A DNA stretch of 64,000 nucleotides from Chitinophaga sp. YR627 (GTDB taxonomy: Bacteria; Bacteroidota; Bacteroidia; Chitinophagales; Chitinophagaceae), in assembly GCF_900114995.1 (NCBI RefSeq), contig NZ_FOUX01000001.1, positions 1,612,001 to 1,676,000 on the forward strand, written 5' to 3'. A model generated the notes under the pieces. The model did not search any database and had not been told where the DNA came from. It worked only from the letters and a program-made list of their open reading frames with translations. Numbering within the stretch: the first letter of the stretch is position 1; each line of letters starts with the position of its first letter. Below are positions 22,106 to 31,783 of the stretch, piece after piece. The position numbers and the translations under genes are program-made.

Positions 22106-22824
22106 AATACTATCTGATTATATTTTTTTTCTGCTCTCTATATATATTCTCAGGTTGCTTCAAACAACAGGATTTTGACCGTGTGCAGGGGAGTGATTTA
22201 CTCACTTTCACCTTCGTCCCCCAAACAGTGTTAGCAGATGGTGCAAGTCCGGCTACCATTAGTTTGAAGATCGACTCAAAGGCAATTCCTTCTAAAAGAA
22301 AGCTATTATTAAAAACCAGCCTGGGATCATTTGTAGGCGGAAACGGCGATAGTATTATCGTTGAAGCGGACGAGCAATTTAAAGCCGGCGCGTTACTGGT
22401 CAGCACCCGTACCGGACAGGCACTTATTACTGCTACCATCGCAGGACATGACGTAATGGATACTACGCATATTACTTTTATTAAAGCCTACCCGGAAAGT
22501 ATCACGATCAGTGTGGATTCGTTTTCTATAAACAATAATTATAACAAAGAGATATTACTATCAGCCTCTCTAAAAAGGAATAACGGGGGTGTTCCCAGTC
22601 AGGGATATTCCGTTGAGTTTAGGGTGGTAAATACCACGGGCAATGTTGTTGGTTTTTTCCTGAATGGAAATCCTAACGCCATTACAGATGGCAATGGTAG
22701 AACGAACATCCGTTACATTGCAACAGATGCCGCCTCACCTGGCAAACACTTAGCCATTGCTTTTACACAACAGGCAGATGGGAGTACAATAAGCGATACG
22801 ACTTATTTTTTTGTAACAAAATAA
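22102..22824 (+). CDS. Lipoprotein with Ig-like (Big_1-type) domains
   Basis: 240 residues with a lipoprotein signal and lipobox SGC (Cys19). Two beta-sandwich segments follow: at about 32-125 (TVLADGASPATISLKI, then LKTSLGSFVGG, ALITATIAG) and at about 130-240 (VPSQGYSVEFRVV, ITDGNGRTNIRYIATD). The phrases VLADGASPATISL and DGNGRT are typical of bacterial Ig-like group 1 (invasin/intimin) folds. It is probably anchored in the outer membrane and works with the preceding gene (4-bp overlap). Function unknown. Confidence 0.7.
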   Translation: MKYYLIIFFFCSLYIFSGCFKQQDFDRVQGSDLLTFTFVPQTVLADGASPATISLKIDSKAIPSKRKLLLKTSLGSFVGGNGDSIIVEADEQFKAGALLVSTRTGQALITATIAGHDVMDTTHITFIKAYPESITISVDSFSINNNYNKEILLSASLKRNNGGVPSQGYSVEFRVVNTTGNVVGFFLNGNPNAITDGNGRTNIRYIATDAASPGKHLAIAFTQQADGSTISDTTYFFVTK

Positions 22825-22834
22825 ATATAATATT

Positions 22835-23149
22835 ATGTGTGAGAAATTAAAATACCTGCAAGACGACCTTCACCAGCTGGAAAGGATCGTCAATGGATTC
22901 CTGTCCACTAATCCTAATCTGGCGGATCTCGAAGTGGACGGTTTTGTATTTAGACATAAAAACACCAGTGTCGATACATCAGCTTTTGAGCATTTACCTA
23001 CAAGAAGTGCGCATGCAGTAGCGACGGAGAAAGATAGAAAACCGATCATGGGGCTCAGAGAAATGAGGTGTTGCCGTAAGCCCAACGGCGAAGAGTATTT
23101 TGTTTCAGGGTCTTTGCAGTGTAATAACGGAGATAGTTCCTGTGACTAA
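22835..23149 (+). CDS. Small Cys-rich C-terminus protein, unknown
   Basis: 104 residues, no signal peptide: a helical N-terminal third (LQDDLHQLERIVNGFL), a polar middle, and a Cys-rich tail (CCRKPNGEEYFVSG, then C and CD near the end). It lies 10 bp behind the lipoprotein gene, probably in the same transcript. The leader-plus-tail shape resembles a modified-peptide precursor, but no maturation enzyme is nearby, so I make no such call. Confidence 0.55.
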   Translation: MCEKLKYLQDDLHQLERIVNGFLSTNPNLADLEVDGFVFRHKNTSVDTSAFEHLPTRSAHAVATEKDRKPIMGLREMRCCRKPNGEEYFVSGSLQCNNGDSSCD

Positions 23150-23257
23150 GCATTTAAATATATAAGGATGGTTAGTTAACTTTCATCGGGTTATCAGACG
23201 AGATTTGTTAAAGTATAGATATCCGCGTATAAGATTTTGATAGAGTTGGTTTGCCGC

Positions 23258-23360
23258 AAGCAGGCTCACCGCTGGCTCAGACGCCTCCAAAAAGCGGAAG
23301 GTCAGAGGAATATTTCCGATCTTCCGCTTTTGTGCCCGGGAGTGGCATGCTTTCGAACCA
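23258..23360. repeat. 103-bp repeat copy A: hairpin plus tRNA-3'-end-like segment
   Basis: Shares its layout with 32137-32239: AAGCAGGC start, 31-bp offset to a 43-bp hairpin (23289-23331, arms AGCGGAAG/CTTCCGCT), then GTGCCCGG and TCGAACC at identical spacing. The last part resembles the reverse complement of a tRNA acceptor/T-arm, but the T loop is too long to be functional. The hairpin may also end the 19988-23149 transcript. Confidence 0.55.
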
Positions 23361-23371
23361 ATTAATATTGG

Positions 23372-23460
23372 TTATCTGAACATTATTATACCAGGACTAT
23401 TTGCCGTATCTGGACCATCTGTGACGAACTCATTTTCATACTTGTAGGTTACTGAAAATT
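23372..23460 (-). pseudogene. Short protein-like remnant on the minus strand
   Basis: The minus strand reads FSVTYKYENEFVTDG, then PDTANSPGIIMFR and a stop at 23372-23374, with sensible composition but no start. It abuts the stop codon of the DUF1330 gene in a different frame. It may be the tail of a lost gene; the evidence is composition only. Confidence 0.2.
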
Positions 23461-23852
23461 CATTCCTTCATAAATCCCACCATCGGTATCAGTCTGCAAT
23501 CGTCTATCGCAGCCAAGCGGAAGGGCTCTGCATCATTTCTGTAACCATCACTCTCCGCTATCAAAAGGAAGCTGGCAAAATCAGGGTATTCTACCAGTAA
23601 TACATCGTCCCAGCACTCATTATCCGCTATGGCCAGTCTGCCTGATACATTACCTCCCCACGTGAGTTTGATACCTTCCAGCTGCAGCTTCGCGGTCAAT
23701 TCCCGGAAGGCGGGAATATACTGCTGGTAATAGATCTCGCGGCCACCGTCCGACTTGAAGCGGAGCAGGTTCAGCATCACTACAGGGATGTTGGGTGGAA
23801 TGTTACAGGCGGTTTCTTTCAGACCTTTATGGTCAATTGTTGTTATTCTCAT
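23460..23852 (-). CDS. DUF1330-family protein
   Basis: A 130-residue protein with the ferredoxin-like, dimeric alpha/beta-barrel layout of DUF1330: PVVMLNLLRFKSDGG near the N-terminus, YYQQYIPAFREL, LTWGGNVSG, and WDDVLLVEYPDFASFLLIAE followed by a DPxY-like position (SDGYRNDAEPFRLAAI). Length matches the family. Biochemical role unknown. It is divergent from the Crp-like gene at 23987, which may regulate it from the 134-bp shared spacer. Confidence 0.75.
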   Translation of the reverse strand: MRITTIDHKGLKETACNIPPNIPVVMLNLLRFKSDGGREIYYQQYIPAFRELTAKLQLEGIKLTWGGNVSGRLAIADNECWDDVLLVEYPDFASFLLIAESDGYRNDAEPFRLAAIDDCRLIPMVGFMKE

Positions 23853-23964
23853 GTTTGCTAGTTTTAAGACTGCAAATAAACCATCAGCGGCGGAGAATAA
23901 AATATAACTACTTGAAGATTTTATAACTGTATTTGTCTTAAACTGCGCTGTCGACCGAATCTAT

Positions 23965-23972
23965 TACTTTTG
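23965..23972 (+). promoter_or_regulatory. Candidate -7 box of the Crp-like gene
   Basis: TACTTTTG fits the TAnnTTTG consensus and lies 14 bp before the ATG at 23987, which would give a very short leader. No clear -33 TTG at 19-21 bp was seen. Confidence 0.4.
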
Positions 23973-23986
23973 TCAAAACGTTCCTG

Positions 23987-24556
23987 ATGTTTGATGCCAT
24001 TTTTAAGAACTTCGCGCTACATATTAATCTGGATGAAAGCGAAGCTGAAAGAATATCTGCTGTATTGCAGGTGAGGGATGTACCTAAGCATACTTTATTG
24101 CTGGAAGCCGGTACGACCGCGCGGAATGTTTATTATGTGGTTAGCGGGTGCCTGCGTCTTTTCTATACCGACGAAAATGGTGATGAACACAATATATCCT
24201 TTTCTCCGGAGAACTGGTGGGCTGTAGATATTACCAGCTTTTCCATGCAAAAACCGGCCTTCATGAATATTGATGCACTGGAGGATACGACTGTCTGTTA
24301 CCTGAGTTACGATGCGCTGGAACAATTGTATAAGGAAGTGCCTAAGCTGGAACGCTTTTTCCGCATTCTCACACAGAATGGCCTGTACGTTTATCAACGC
24401 CGTACCATCTCCAATCTGTCAGAGACGGCAGAATCAAGATATAAACGCTTCCGTAAGCGCTACCCTGATCTGGAATTGCGTATTACACAAAAGCATATTG
24501 CTTCCTATCTGGGCATAACGCCAGTGTTTCTAAGTATGCTACGGAAGCGTATGTAA
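23987..24556 (+). CDS. Crp/Fnr-family transcriptional regulator
   Basis: 189 residues: cNMP-binding-like beta roll (HTLLLEAGTTARNVYYVVSG, then CLRLFYTDENG), a linking helix with ERFFRILTQNGLYVYQRR, and the short winged helix KHIASYLGITPVFLSMLRKR at the C-terminus. It is the same type as the genes at 3716 and 52352. It is divergent from the DUF1330 gene. The ligand is unknown. Confidence 0.87.
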   Translation: MFDAIFKNFALHINLDESEAERISAVLQVRDVPKHTLLLEAGTTARNVYYVVSGCLRLFYTDENGDEHNISFSPENWWAVDITSFSMQKPAFMNIDALEDTTVCYLSYDALEQLYKEVPKLERFFRILTQNGLYVYQRRTISNLSETAESRYKRFRKRYPDLELRITQKHIASYLGITPVFLSMLRKRM

Positions 24557-24714
24557 TAAAAAAGCCCGTAAGCATTACCCCCCGTAGGAGGGGGCCAGGC
24601 AGTGGTTGTGCACAATGAAAAAGGAAGACGTTGTTTTTGCGGACAGCCTGAAAAACGGCTGAAATATCCGCGGAAAAATTTGACAGTTAGGAAATTATAC
24701 GCCACTTTTAGTTT

Positions 24715-25818
24715 ATGCTTAGACTATCAGGTTTTCATAAGATAACAAAACACCTGCTGATATGTGTCTCAGGCGTTTTTTTTGCAGACTCCTCTTTAGC
24801 CCAGGGTACACCCGGAAAAGGCTTAAAAGATTACTATGAGACTATGTTTCCCATTGGCGTAGCGGTCTCCCCGCGTGCCTTGCAGGGAAACGAAGGACAG
24901 TTCATCATTTCACAATTCAATAGTGTTACCCCGGAAAATGATATGAAGATGGGTGTTATTCATCCACGTGAGCATGAATATGACTTTAAAAGGGCAGATG
25001 CTATTGTTGACTTCGCGGTCAGGAACAGGATGAAGATAAGAGGCCATACGCTTTGCTGGCATAATCAGGTGGCCGGATGGATGTTCACAGATAATAAGGG
25101 TGATACAGTATCCAAAGCAACCTTATTGCAGCGTCTAAAGGAACATATTACAACGGTCGTAACAAGGTATAAGGGAAAGATATATGCCTGGGATGTGGTC
25201 AATGAAGTGGTCAGTGACAGACACGACGAGTTTTACCGCAATTCAGCATGGTTACGGATCTGTGGCCCTGAGTTTATCGAAAAAGCATTTGAATGGGCAC
25301 ATGCCGCAGACCCGGAGGCTGTGCTTTTTTATAATGATTACAATGAGATAGACCCCGATAAGCGGTCAAAGATCATCCGGATGATAAAGGAGTTGCGGAA
25401 CAAGGGCGTACCCATCCAGGGCGTTGGGTTACAGGGACACTGGGCTATTAACGAACCTTCCGGGGAACAGTTGGAGAAGACCTTTGCCGATTTTGCTGTC
25501 TTAAAGATCCCATTGCAGATCACGGAACTCGATATTTCTGTTTATCCGAAAGAGCATGAAGCCCGGGCAAAGCGGGCGAATGACTATGATACCATTTTTA
25601 CAAAGGAGAAAGAAACCGCCCAGGCAGCACAATACCGGGTATGCTTTGAAATATTCCGTAAGTACAAAGCATTACTGACCGGTGTGACTTTCTGGAATAT
25701 ATCAGACAGGCATAGCTGGCTGGATGATTTCCCCGTAAGAGGCAGAAAGGATTATCCTTTATTGTTTGACAGGGATTTTCAGCCTAAAAAAGCCTTTCAG
25801 GCCGTTGTCGCTTTTTAG
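24715..25818 (+). CDS. GH10 endo-1,4-beta-xylanase, exported
   Basis: 367 residues with a signal peptide ending near SLAQ (residue 30). GH10 landmarks are all present: NSVTPENDMK (about 69-78), HTLCWHNQ (111-118), the acid/base in AWDVVNE (Glu164), YNDYNE (206-211), VGLQGHW (237-243) and the nucleophile in ITELDIS (Glu271). It is a single-domain enzyme without a carbohydrate-binding module or T9SS tail, so probably periplasmic or released; it cleaves internal xylan links. It is followed by broken genes, so no operon partner is visible. Confidence 0.94.
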   Translation: MLRLSGFHKITKHLLICVSGVFFADSSLAQGTPGKGLKDYYETMFPIGVAVSPRALQGNEGQFIISQFNSVTPENDMKMGVIHPREHEYDFKRADAIVDFAVRNRMKIRGHTLCWHNQVAGWMFTDNKGDTVSKATLLQRLKEHITTVVTRYKGKIYAWDVVNEVVSDRHDEFYRNSAWLRICGPEFIEKAFEWAHAADPEAVLFYNDYNEIDPDKRSKIIRMIKELRNKGVPIQGVGLQGHWAINEPSGEQLEKTFADFAVLKIPLQITELDISVYPKEHEARAKRANDYDTIFTKEKETAQAAQYRVCFEIFRKYKALLTGVTFWNISDRHSWLDDFPVRGRKDYPLLFDRDFQPKKAFQAVVAF

Positions 25819-25820
25819 AT

Positions 25821-26210
25821 GCAGTCGCTACGTATTCCCGTCACCATCACTGGATTTGTCACCAGTATTTCAGTGTAGACTATAATGCATTGCAACAATA
25901 CGTACAAGAAGGTCCCAAAGCTGAAGTGTAAGAAGCAAAAGCACAAAAAGCAGAGGAGCAATTCCAGCAAAACATCTGGGATCTCTATACAGACTCAGTC
26001 AGTCGCTTTCCCGAATGGCACAAGAAAGAAAACCTGGACCTGAATAGCTGGGCAAAGCTAATGCGCGATGGCTTCCAGGGCACTGATGAACAATTTAAAC
26101 TACAGATTGCTGACGAAGTCAAAGGAAATGCTTACCCGAAACCAGATAGAGTGTGGGTCGAGGATGAAGAGGGATATGGATATAAAGAGGAAAAGCCAGC
26201 TACCGACTAA
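25821..26210 (+). pseudogene. Degenerate gene fragment with one internal stop
   Basis: A single frame reads YSRHHHWICHQYFSVDYNAL, hits TAA at 25929-25931, then continues for 92 codons (EEQFQQNIWDLYTDSVSRF, WAKLMRDGFQGTDEQFKLQI, YPKPDRVWVEDEEGYGY) to TAA at 26208. No start codon fits. The composition is clearly protein-like, but I do not recognise the family. It starts directly after the xylanase stop, so it is a truncated insertion remnant. Confidence 0.5.
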
Positions 26211-26285
26211 AAGTTTGACGATCGTTTCAAGCAAACATTACCGGTTACAACTGTTCGCGGCCCTGCAGGCATGTAAATAACCTGT

Positions 26286-26418
26286 TTAATTGATGAAGGT
26301 GATGATCGCCTGGTCGTTCTGAGCTGCGCTTGCGAATATTTGCTGTAACGCTGTGAAATTATTGTAGAGGTCATCAAAAGAATCTGCCTGATCCCATATT
26401 TGCGGATAGATGCCTAAT
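26286..26418 (-). pseudogene. C-terminal fragment of a DUF1877 (YfbM-like) protein
   Basis: The minus strand reads LGIYPQIWDQADSFDDLY, then FTALQQIFASAAQNDQAII and a stop at 26286-26288. The YPxIWD...FxxLxxFxxxAAxxxxAII pattern is typical of the C-terminus of DUF1877/YfbM-like proteins. The 5' part is missing: the frame meets the subtilase fragment on the other strand near 26418. Confidence 0.5.
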
Positions 26419-26956
26419 GCGTGAGGGAACTTCCTCCGCAACGCCGCAGGTGGCCGCCGCCGCCGCTCTTTACTACCAGAAATACTACGATGCCCTTAGC
26501 GAACTGCCCGAGCCGTGGATGAGAGTGGAAGCCATCCGGGCTGCATTATTTAACAGCGCCAGGAAACATATTAAAGAAGGATATGGAGAGCCTTTTACCT
26601 ATTATGGTAATGGCATACTACAGGCAAAAGCTATGCTGGAGCAACCTGTTCCCCTTGCCGCCGATTTGCAAAAACAAGAAAGGGATACGGTAAGCTTTCC
26701 TTTCTTCAGGCTGATATTGGGCACAAAGTCACTCACGGAAGAAGAAGACGCCCAAAGCGAAATGCTGGAAACAGAACTCATGCAATTGGTTATGTCTAAT
26801 AAAGAGTTACAGCAAATATTACAGGATGAGGAAATCGCTATCAATGATCTTCCGGACGAGCAGTTACAGGCCTTTATAAACACTGTGCTGATGAATACTG
26901 CCGCATCAGACACATTGAAGAGACATATGCTCAATATACAGGATGTGCTACTTTAG
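26417..26956 (+). pseudogene. C-terminal fragment of an S8 subtilisin-like peptidase
   Basis: Opens almost directly at the catalytic-serine motif GTSSATPQVAAAAALYYQ, the GTSxAxP signature of S8 peptidases, and continues 165 residues with a helical tail. The Asp and His catalytic parts are absent upstream, where unrelated remnants lie instead. It is therefore a truncated gene; the open ATG at 26417 is fortuitous. It overlaps the end of a minus-strand remnant by 4 bp. Confidence 0.7.
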
Positions 26957-27126
26957 CTTGTTCCTGTACCATTGAGGTAAAAACAAAGCGGTATGGCTTT
27001 AATCTTCTTGCAGCTAGTCCAATGTTTCGGCCAATCTCCATTTATCCAACTTTGATTGAAGAAGTCATCAGCAGGTATTGCTGCCTGGTATAATATTACA
27101 GCTTGTGATATCTGATATAGTGTGAT
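26953..27126 (-). pseudogene. C-terminal gene fragment, minus strand
   Basis: The minus strand from a stop at 27127-27129 reads YQISQAVILYQAAIPADDFF, then WINGDWPKHW, and ends in LCFYLNGTGTS with a stop at 26953-26955. The sequence is convincingly protein-like (58 codons) without a start. Family not recognised. It is part of a run of four broken genes between the xylanase and the large T9SS protein. Confidence 0.4.
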
Positions 27127-27199
27127 TCAATTCATTTATCTTTACATGTACAATGAAATTTATATATTTGAGCCCTATATTGCCACCAATTTCATATTA

Positions 27200-30100
27200 A
27201 TGCAGCATCCCTACCTGAAAACAGCTCTCAAAGGCTTTTTATTCCTTATCATTATTTATATTTTTTCCCTTTCGACTGCTTTGGCGCAGATGCGACAGAT
27301 GTACCTGGATACTGATGAAGATAATAGTATCAATAAAGTAAGTTTTTATTCGCCGAATGAAGGATTTGTCGCTTTTAGGGACTGGGTCGGCTATACGGCT
27401 GACAGCGGCAGGACATATACGAAGAAATTCATTACACGCAGTAACGTCAATTACGGTAGCTATACGAACATTAATGTCACCTTTGGGTTTGGTATTGAAG
27501 GCGTGAAGGCCTTTGATAAGAACACCCTTATCGTATATGGAGACTATGGGCGGGTACCGTCTATTTTATATTCTGTCGATGGCGGGAATTCTTTTAAGCT
27601 GGTATTCCATTCACAGTATGATCCTTTAGCACTGAGGACTGGGATAAAGGACATTGTTTTCCCTCAAAATAATAATATTGGCTATGCTGTCGATGCAGAC
27701 CGCATTCTTAAGACGACAGACAAAGGGATGAACTGGTCTGTGCAGACAGAGCTGTCCGGCAGTTATCTGGACCATCTCGAGGCGGCTGATAACAATAATG
27801 TAATTGCTATAAGTACCAGCTATTATGCAAGCAAATTGTTAAAAACCAGTGATGGCGGAACGTCCTGGTTACGCATAACATTGCCCCGCACGGGCATCCT
27901 GACCTATGCTTATTTTCTGGATGCCAATGTCGGGTGGCTAAGTATGAATAGCGGAGAGTCCCGTTACTTTTATAAAACAACAACAGGGGGACAGCAATGG
28001 ACCCTTCAAAACGACGTTGAAGCTACTCCCTTCAATTGCACTAAGATGCGGTTTACCGACGTTAATACCGGCTATGCCCTGGTAGCTCCTTACAAGATTT
28101 ATAAAACAACAAACAGTGGCGTAACCTGGGAGCCACTACCAAGGCAAAATAATTATACTTACCTCGGTTATTCCCATTATGATCTGCAGTGCCTTTCCGC
28201 AACACAGTTGTGGGCAGGTGGAGGCCATGGATACCTGGAAATGACGACGAACGCAGGAGGAACCGCCATAGCTGCCTATTTCAAAACAGACACGACCGGA
28301 ATGTATACAGCTGGTAACATTCGGCTGTTGAATTTTTCCAAAACAGGAGACCAATACCAATGGCTGGTAAATGGATCATTGGTAAGCACAAGCTATAATG
28401 CCTCCTATACACATGATATCGGCAGTAGTACTGATACAATACAATTGATCGTCTCTGCTGGAGGAATCTCCGACACACTAACAAAGTACTCACGGTTTAA
28501 CGCTGTGGATCCCCCAAAAATCTCCTCCTATTATCCAAAATCGGGTAGTGAAGGCACATTTGTAACGATATCAGGCTCAAAATTCTCCAATGTATCGGGT
28601 GTTTCGTTTGGTGGTACGCCTGCGGCGTCCTTTACTGTTTTATCAGACAAAGAGATTACGGCTGTCGTTGCCGGCGGCGCTACAGGAGCCATCACCTTTA
28701 AGCTGCTTTATAGCAACATTCCTGTTGGTGAATTCACATATAATCCGCCACCGGTTGCGCAGCCTCCGGTAATTCAGACCGTCAGTCCTTCAGCGGGCAT
28801 GATAGGCACCAATGTAACAATCACCGGTATTGGATTTAGTGGAATCCTTTCACAAAACAAAGTGTTTTTTGGAACTGTTCCGGCGCAGCTACAGACAGTA
28901 TCTACGGGACAAATTGTATGTACTGTACCTGTTGGAGCGAGCTTAGGTACTATTCAGGTGCTTAACAAAGATAATGGTCTTTTGGGAGAGTCTCCCACGC
29001 CTTTCAATGTGCCGTTTGCTGACAGCACGGAGAATTTTACACCTAACTCTTTTAGTGAGGGTCTTATTGTAAATAAAGGCCGTGGAACCCCCTTGCGCGT
29101 GCAAGGCAAAGACATTGATGGAGATGGTAAACCTGACCTGATTGTAAATACCAGCATAGGTCAGGGTGATTCGCTGGCGGTTTACCGTAATACAACCAAG
29201 GGGAAGTGGCTTTCCTTTGCGCCAAGGGTGAATGTTGGTTATATTTATTACCCTACAGACGCTGGTTTTGCTATAAACGACCTGGATGGCGATGGGCTTC
29301 CTGATATTGTGATGCCAACAAATGATAAGTTGGTAAAAGTAGTTAGGAATACTAGCAGTCCGGGCATTGTTTCGTTTGACAAGGAATACCCGATCCCTAC
29401 GGGAAGAGGTACCCAGGAAGCGGTCATTGCTGATCTGGACAACGATGGAAAGAATGATATTGCGGTAACGTCATTTGAGGAGTATCGCATATGTGTAGTT
29501 AGGAATACGAGCGTGTTGGGCTCACTATCTTTTGGCGCCACACAAAATTTTGATGCCTCAGAGACGGTAGTAGGGATTGCTGCCGGCGACCTGGACGGCG
29601 ACGGTTTTAAAGATATTATAGCCTATCCTAACACTTTCGAAAACACCAGTATTTTGTTGTTTCGGAATAGCAGTATCAGAGGGAATATTTCTTTTGATCC
29701 GTTTGTTAGAGTAAGCGTGCCGGGCATCAGCTTTGCGGGCAGCTTTGTTACAATCGTGGACTTCGATATGGACGGTAAATCAGATATTGTTATTTGCAAT
29801 GACGATAATATATGCATACTTCGAAACAAAAGTACTTCGGGAAACTTATCCTTTTCATCTCCTGTTTTCATGTCCTTGCCAGGCAGAAATGGATATGGAG
29901 GATGTGTTTCAAATTTCAGCGGAAGTACGAGACCGGATGTAGTTTCTACCTCCCACGGACTGCCTCGCGAATTCTTGATGGGAAAGAATACTTCCTTGCC
30001 TGGTAGTCCTCAACTGGCCGGTCTGGTATCTGGACCTGGTAATAACTCGACCCATATGTATGCCTATTCAGTTGGCGCTGCGGATTTTGATGGAGATGGC

Positions 30101-31783
30101 AAGCCTGACCTCGCTGCATCGACCTGGACAGATTACATGCAAGTTATTATATATAAAAATACGGTCAATGTTCCGATCATCACTTCTATGTGTACCAGTC
30201 GAGAAGGTGGCAACACGCTGGTATCCGATGTCACTGGGACAGTATATCAGTGGCAGCAGGATACGGGGAGTGGGTTTATCAATGTTGTTAAAAGTGCCAA
30301 CCTGTCTGGCGAGACTACAAACACCTTGCAATTTGATAGTATTCCTGTATCTTGGAATGGCTATAAATACCGATGCATAGTTGATGGGCGTTACAGCAGC
30401 ACTTTTGTACTGCAACTAAATTATACCACCGATCCTGGCATAATCATTACAGCTACTGATACCACTTTCTGTCTTGGAACAAGTGTAACCTTTGCCGCAA
30501 CCGATTCTACCGGCTATAAACATGATTATCGCTGGCAGTGGCAGATCAATGGGAAAAATACCGGTTACTTTCTGGACGATACGCGTACCTTCAATACGCT
30601 GCAAGATCTGGACCAGATAAGAGTAATTCTTTCGTATAGTGATATTTGCGGCTTCGAACATAGTGATACCAGCAGGACTATCACTGTGCATGTAAATGGC
30701 GATACGGCTTCTGTGCAGATAAGCGCTTCTGACCTTACAGCCTGTATGGGAACACCTGTTACATTTACGGCAACGCCTACGAATCCGGGTAGCCAACCAG
30801 TATATGACTGGAGGATAAATAATATATCCCAGGGAGTCAATACCGCAACATTTACCAGCTCCAGCCTCAAAAGAAATGACTATGTACATGTATTGATGAA
30901 AAGCGCTGCTATTTGTGCATATCCCAATCCTGCCACGAGCAATTTTCTTACAATGGCACTAAAGGATACGAGTGCTCCTACAGTTAGCATATGGACCGCA
31001 AACGCTACTGTTTGTAACGGAGCTGATGTAGGGTTTCTGGCAATTCCAGAGAAAGCCGGCCCGGTGAACAATTATCAGTGGATGGTTAACGGGATTGCTA
31101 CTGGTACAAACTCAAACGTTTTCCACAGTTCGACGCTGCAGGATAAGGACATCGTTCAGTGTGTGCTTACCAGTCCTTCTGTTTGTCGTCGTCAGCCTCA
31201 GGCAAGCAGCGGGATAATTAGAATGACCGTAGGCACACCTGATATCAGGATTTCAGGGGATACAGTAGTTATTGGAGGTATTAAGAACCAGCTGACAGCT
31301 ATCACCTCCTATTGGAGTACGGATTTACAATATCAATGGCAGGATAGCACCCATTTGCACAGTTGGGAGGACATCAGTGGAACTGCTGGGGCCGTGATAA
31401 AATATGCACCAGCAAGAAGCGGGGATAAGGTCAGGTGTATAGGGAAGACCGATGCCGGTTGCATATTTATTAGCAATCCAATTTCCATGAGGATTAGTGT
31501 GCTTACGGCTTTACCTGAAGATCCTTCAGTCAGTATGGGCTACCGCTGGTATCCCAATCCAGTGAGCTCAACACTCTATATCCAGGATGAAAATCGACTT
31601 GACTGGCTTTCTACGATCACTGTCTTCAACACTTTAGGCATAAGAGTACTGATGATGAACAACACCAATAGACAGGAAAAGATCGCCATCAATGTATCAG
31701 TGTTACCAGGCGGTGTGTATTTTGTAGAAACGAAAAGGAAATCGGGTAAAACTAAACATTTTGAGTTTCTGAAGATAGAATAA
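27200..31783 (+). CDS. Large T9SS surface protein: BNR-like, TIG, FG-GAP/VCBS and Ig-like domains
   Basis: About 1527 residues from ATG 27200; the signal peptide ends ALAQ near residue 30 (in-frame upstream starts would bury it). Order: BNR/YCF48-like beta-propeller repeats with SVDGGNSFKLVF and TTNSGVTWEPL patterns (about 34-357); two IPT/TIG domains (about 437-515 and 522-604, GSEGTFVTISGSKF and GMIGTNVTITGIGF); FG-GAP/VCBS repeats with DIDGDGKPDL-type calcium loops (about 630-990); Ig/PKD-like domains with YQWQ motifs (about 993-1433); and a T9SS sorting tail from YRWYPNPVSSTLYI. Probably a surface adhesin or glycan-binding protein. Confidence 0.85.
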   Translation: MQHPYLKTALKGFLFLIIIYIFSLSTALAQMRQMYLDTDEDNSINKVSFYSPNEGFVAFRDWVGYTADSGRTYTKKFITRSNVNYGSYTNINVTFGFGIEGVKAFDKNTLIVYGDYGRVPSILYSVDGGNSFKLVFHSQYDPLALRTGIKDIVFPQNNNIGYAVDADRILKTTDKGMNWSVQTELSGSYLDHLEAADNNNVIAISTSYYASKLLKTSDGGTSWLRITLPRTGILTYAYFLDANVGWLSMNSGESRYFYKTTTGGQQWTLQNDVEATPFNCTKMRFTDVNTGYALVAPYKIYKTTNSGVTWEPLPRQNNYTYLGYSHYDLQCLSATQLWAGGGHGYLEMTTNAGGTAIAAYFKTDTTGMYTAGNIRLLNFSKTGDQYQWLVNGSLVSTSYNASYTHDIGSSTDTIQLIVSAGGISDTLTKYSRFNAVDPPKISSYYPKSGSEGTFVTISGSKFSNVSGVSFGGTPAASFTVLSDKEITAVVAGGATGAITFKLLYSNIPVGEFTYNPPPVAQPPVIQTVSPSAGMIGTNVTITGIGFSGILSQNKVFFGTVPAQLQTVSTGQIVCTVPVGASLGTIQVLNKDNGLLGESPTPFNVPFADSTENFTPNSFSEGLIVNKGRGTPLRVQGKDIDGDGKPDLIVNTSIGQGDSLAVYRNTTKGKWLSFAPRVNVGYIYYPTDAGFAINDLDGDGLPDIVMPTNDKLVKVVRNTSSPGIVSFDKEYPIPTGRGTQEAVIADLDNDGKNDIAVTSFEEYRICVVRNTSVLGSLSFGATQNFDASETVVGIAAGDLDGDGFKDIIAYPNTFENTSILLFRNSSIRGNISFDPFVRVSVPGISFAGSFVTIVDFDMDGKSDIVICNDDNICILRNKSTSGNLSFSSPVFMSLPGRNGYGGCVSNFSGSTRPDVVSTSHGLPREFLMGKNTSLPGSPQLAGLVSGPGNNSTHMYAYSVGAADFDGDGKPDLAASTWTDYMQVIIYKNTVNVPIITSMCTSREGGNTLVSDVTGTVYQWQQDTGSGFINVVKSANLSGETTNTLQFDSIPVSWNGYKYRCIVDGRYSSTFVLQLNYTTDPGIIITATDTTFCLGTSVTFAATDSTGYKHDYRWQWQINGKNTGYFLDDTRTFNTLQDLDQIRVILSYSDICGFEHSDTSRTITVHVNGDTASVQISASDLTACMGTPVTFTATPTNPGSQPVYDWRINNISQGVNTATFTSSSLKRNDYVHVLMKSAAICAYPNPATSNFLTMALKDTSAPTVSIWTANATVCNGADVGFLAIPEKAGPVNNYQWMVNGIATGTNSNVFHSSTLQDKDIVQCVLTSPSVCRRQPQASSGIIRMTVGTPDIRISGDTVVIGGIKNQLTAITSYWSTDLQYQWQDSTHLHSWEDISGTAGAVIKYAPARSGDKVRCIGKTDAGCIFISNPISMRISVLTALPEDPSVSMGYRWYPNPVSSTLYIQDENRLDWLSTITVFNTLGIRVLMMNNTNRQEKIAINVSVLPGGVYFVETKRKSGKTKHFEFLKIE

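Noticed and set aside
22835..23149. RiPP precursor (leader plus Cys-rich core)
   Set aside because: No lanthionine synthetase, radical-SAM, YcaO or peptidase-transporter gene nearby; shape alone is not enough.
23332..23360. Possible tRNA 3' end in repeat A (and 32211-32239 in repeat B)
   Set aside because: T loop is about five bases too long, the T stem does not pair, and no anticodon arm follows; kept as a repeat, not as a tRNA.
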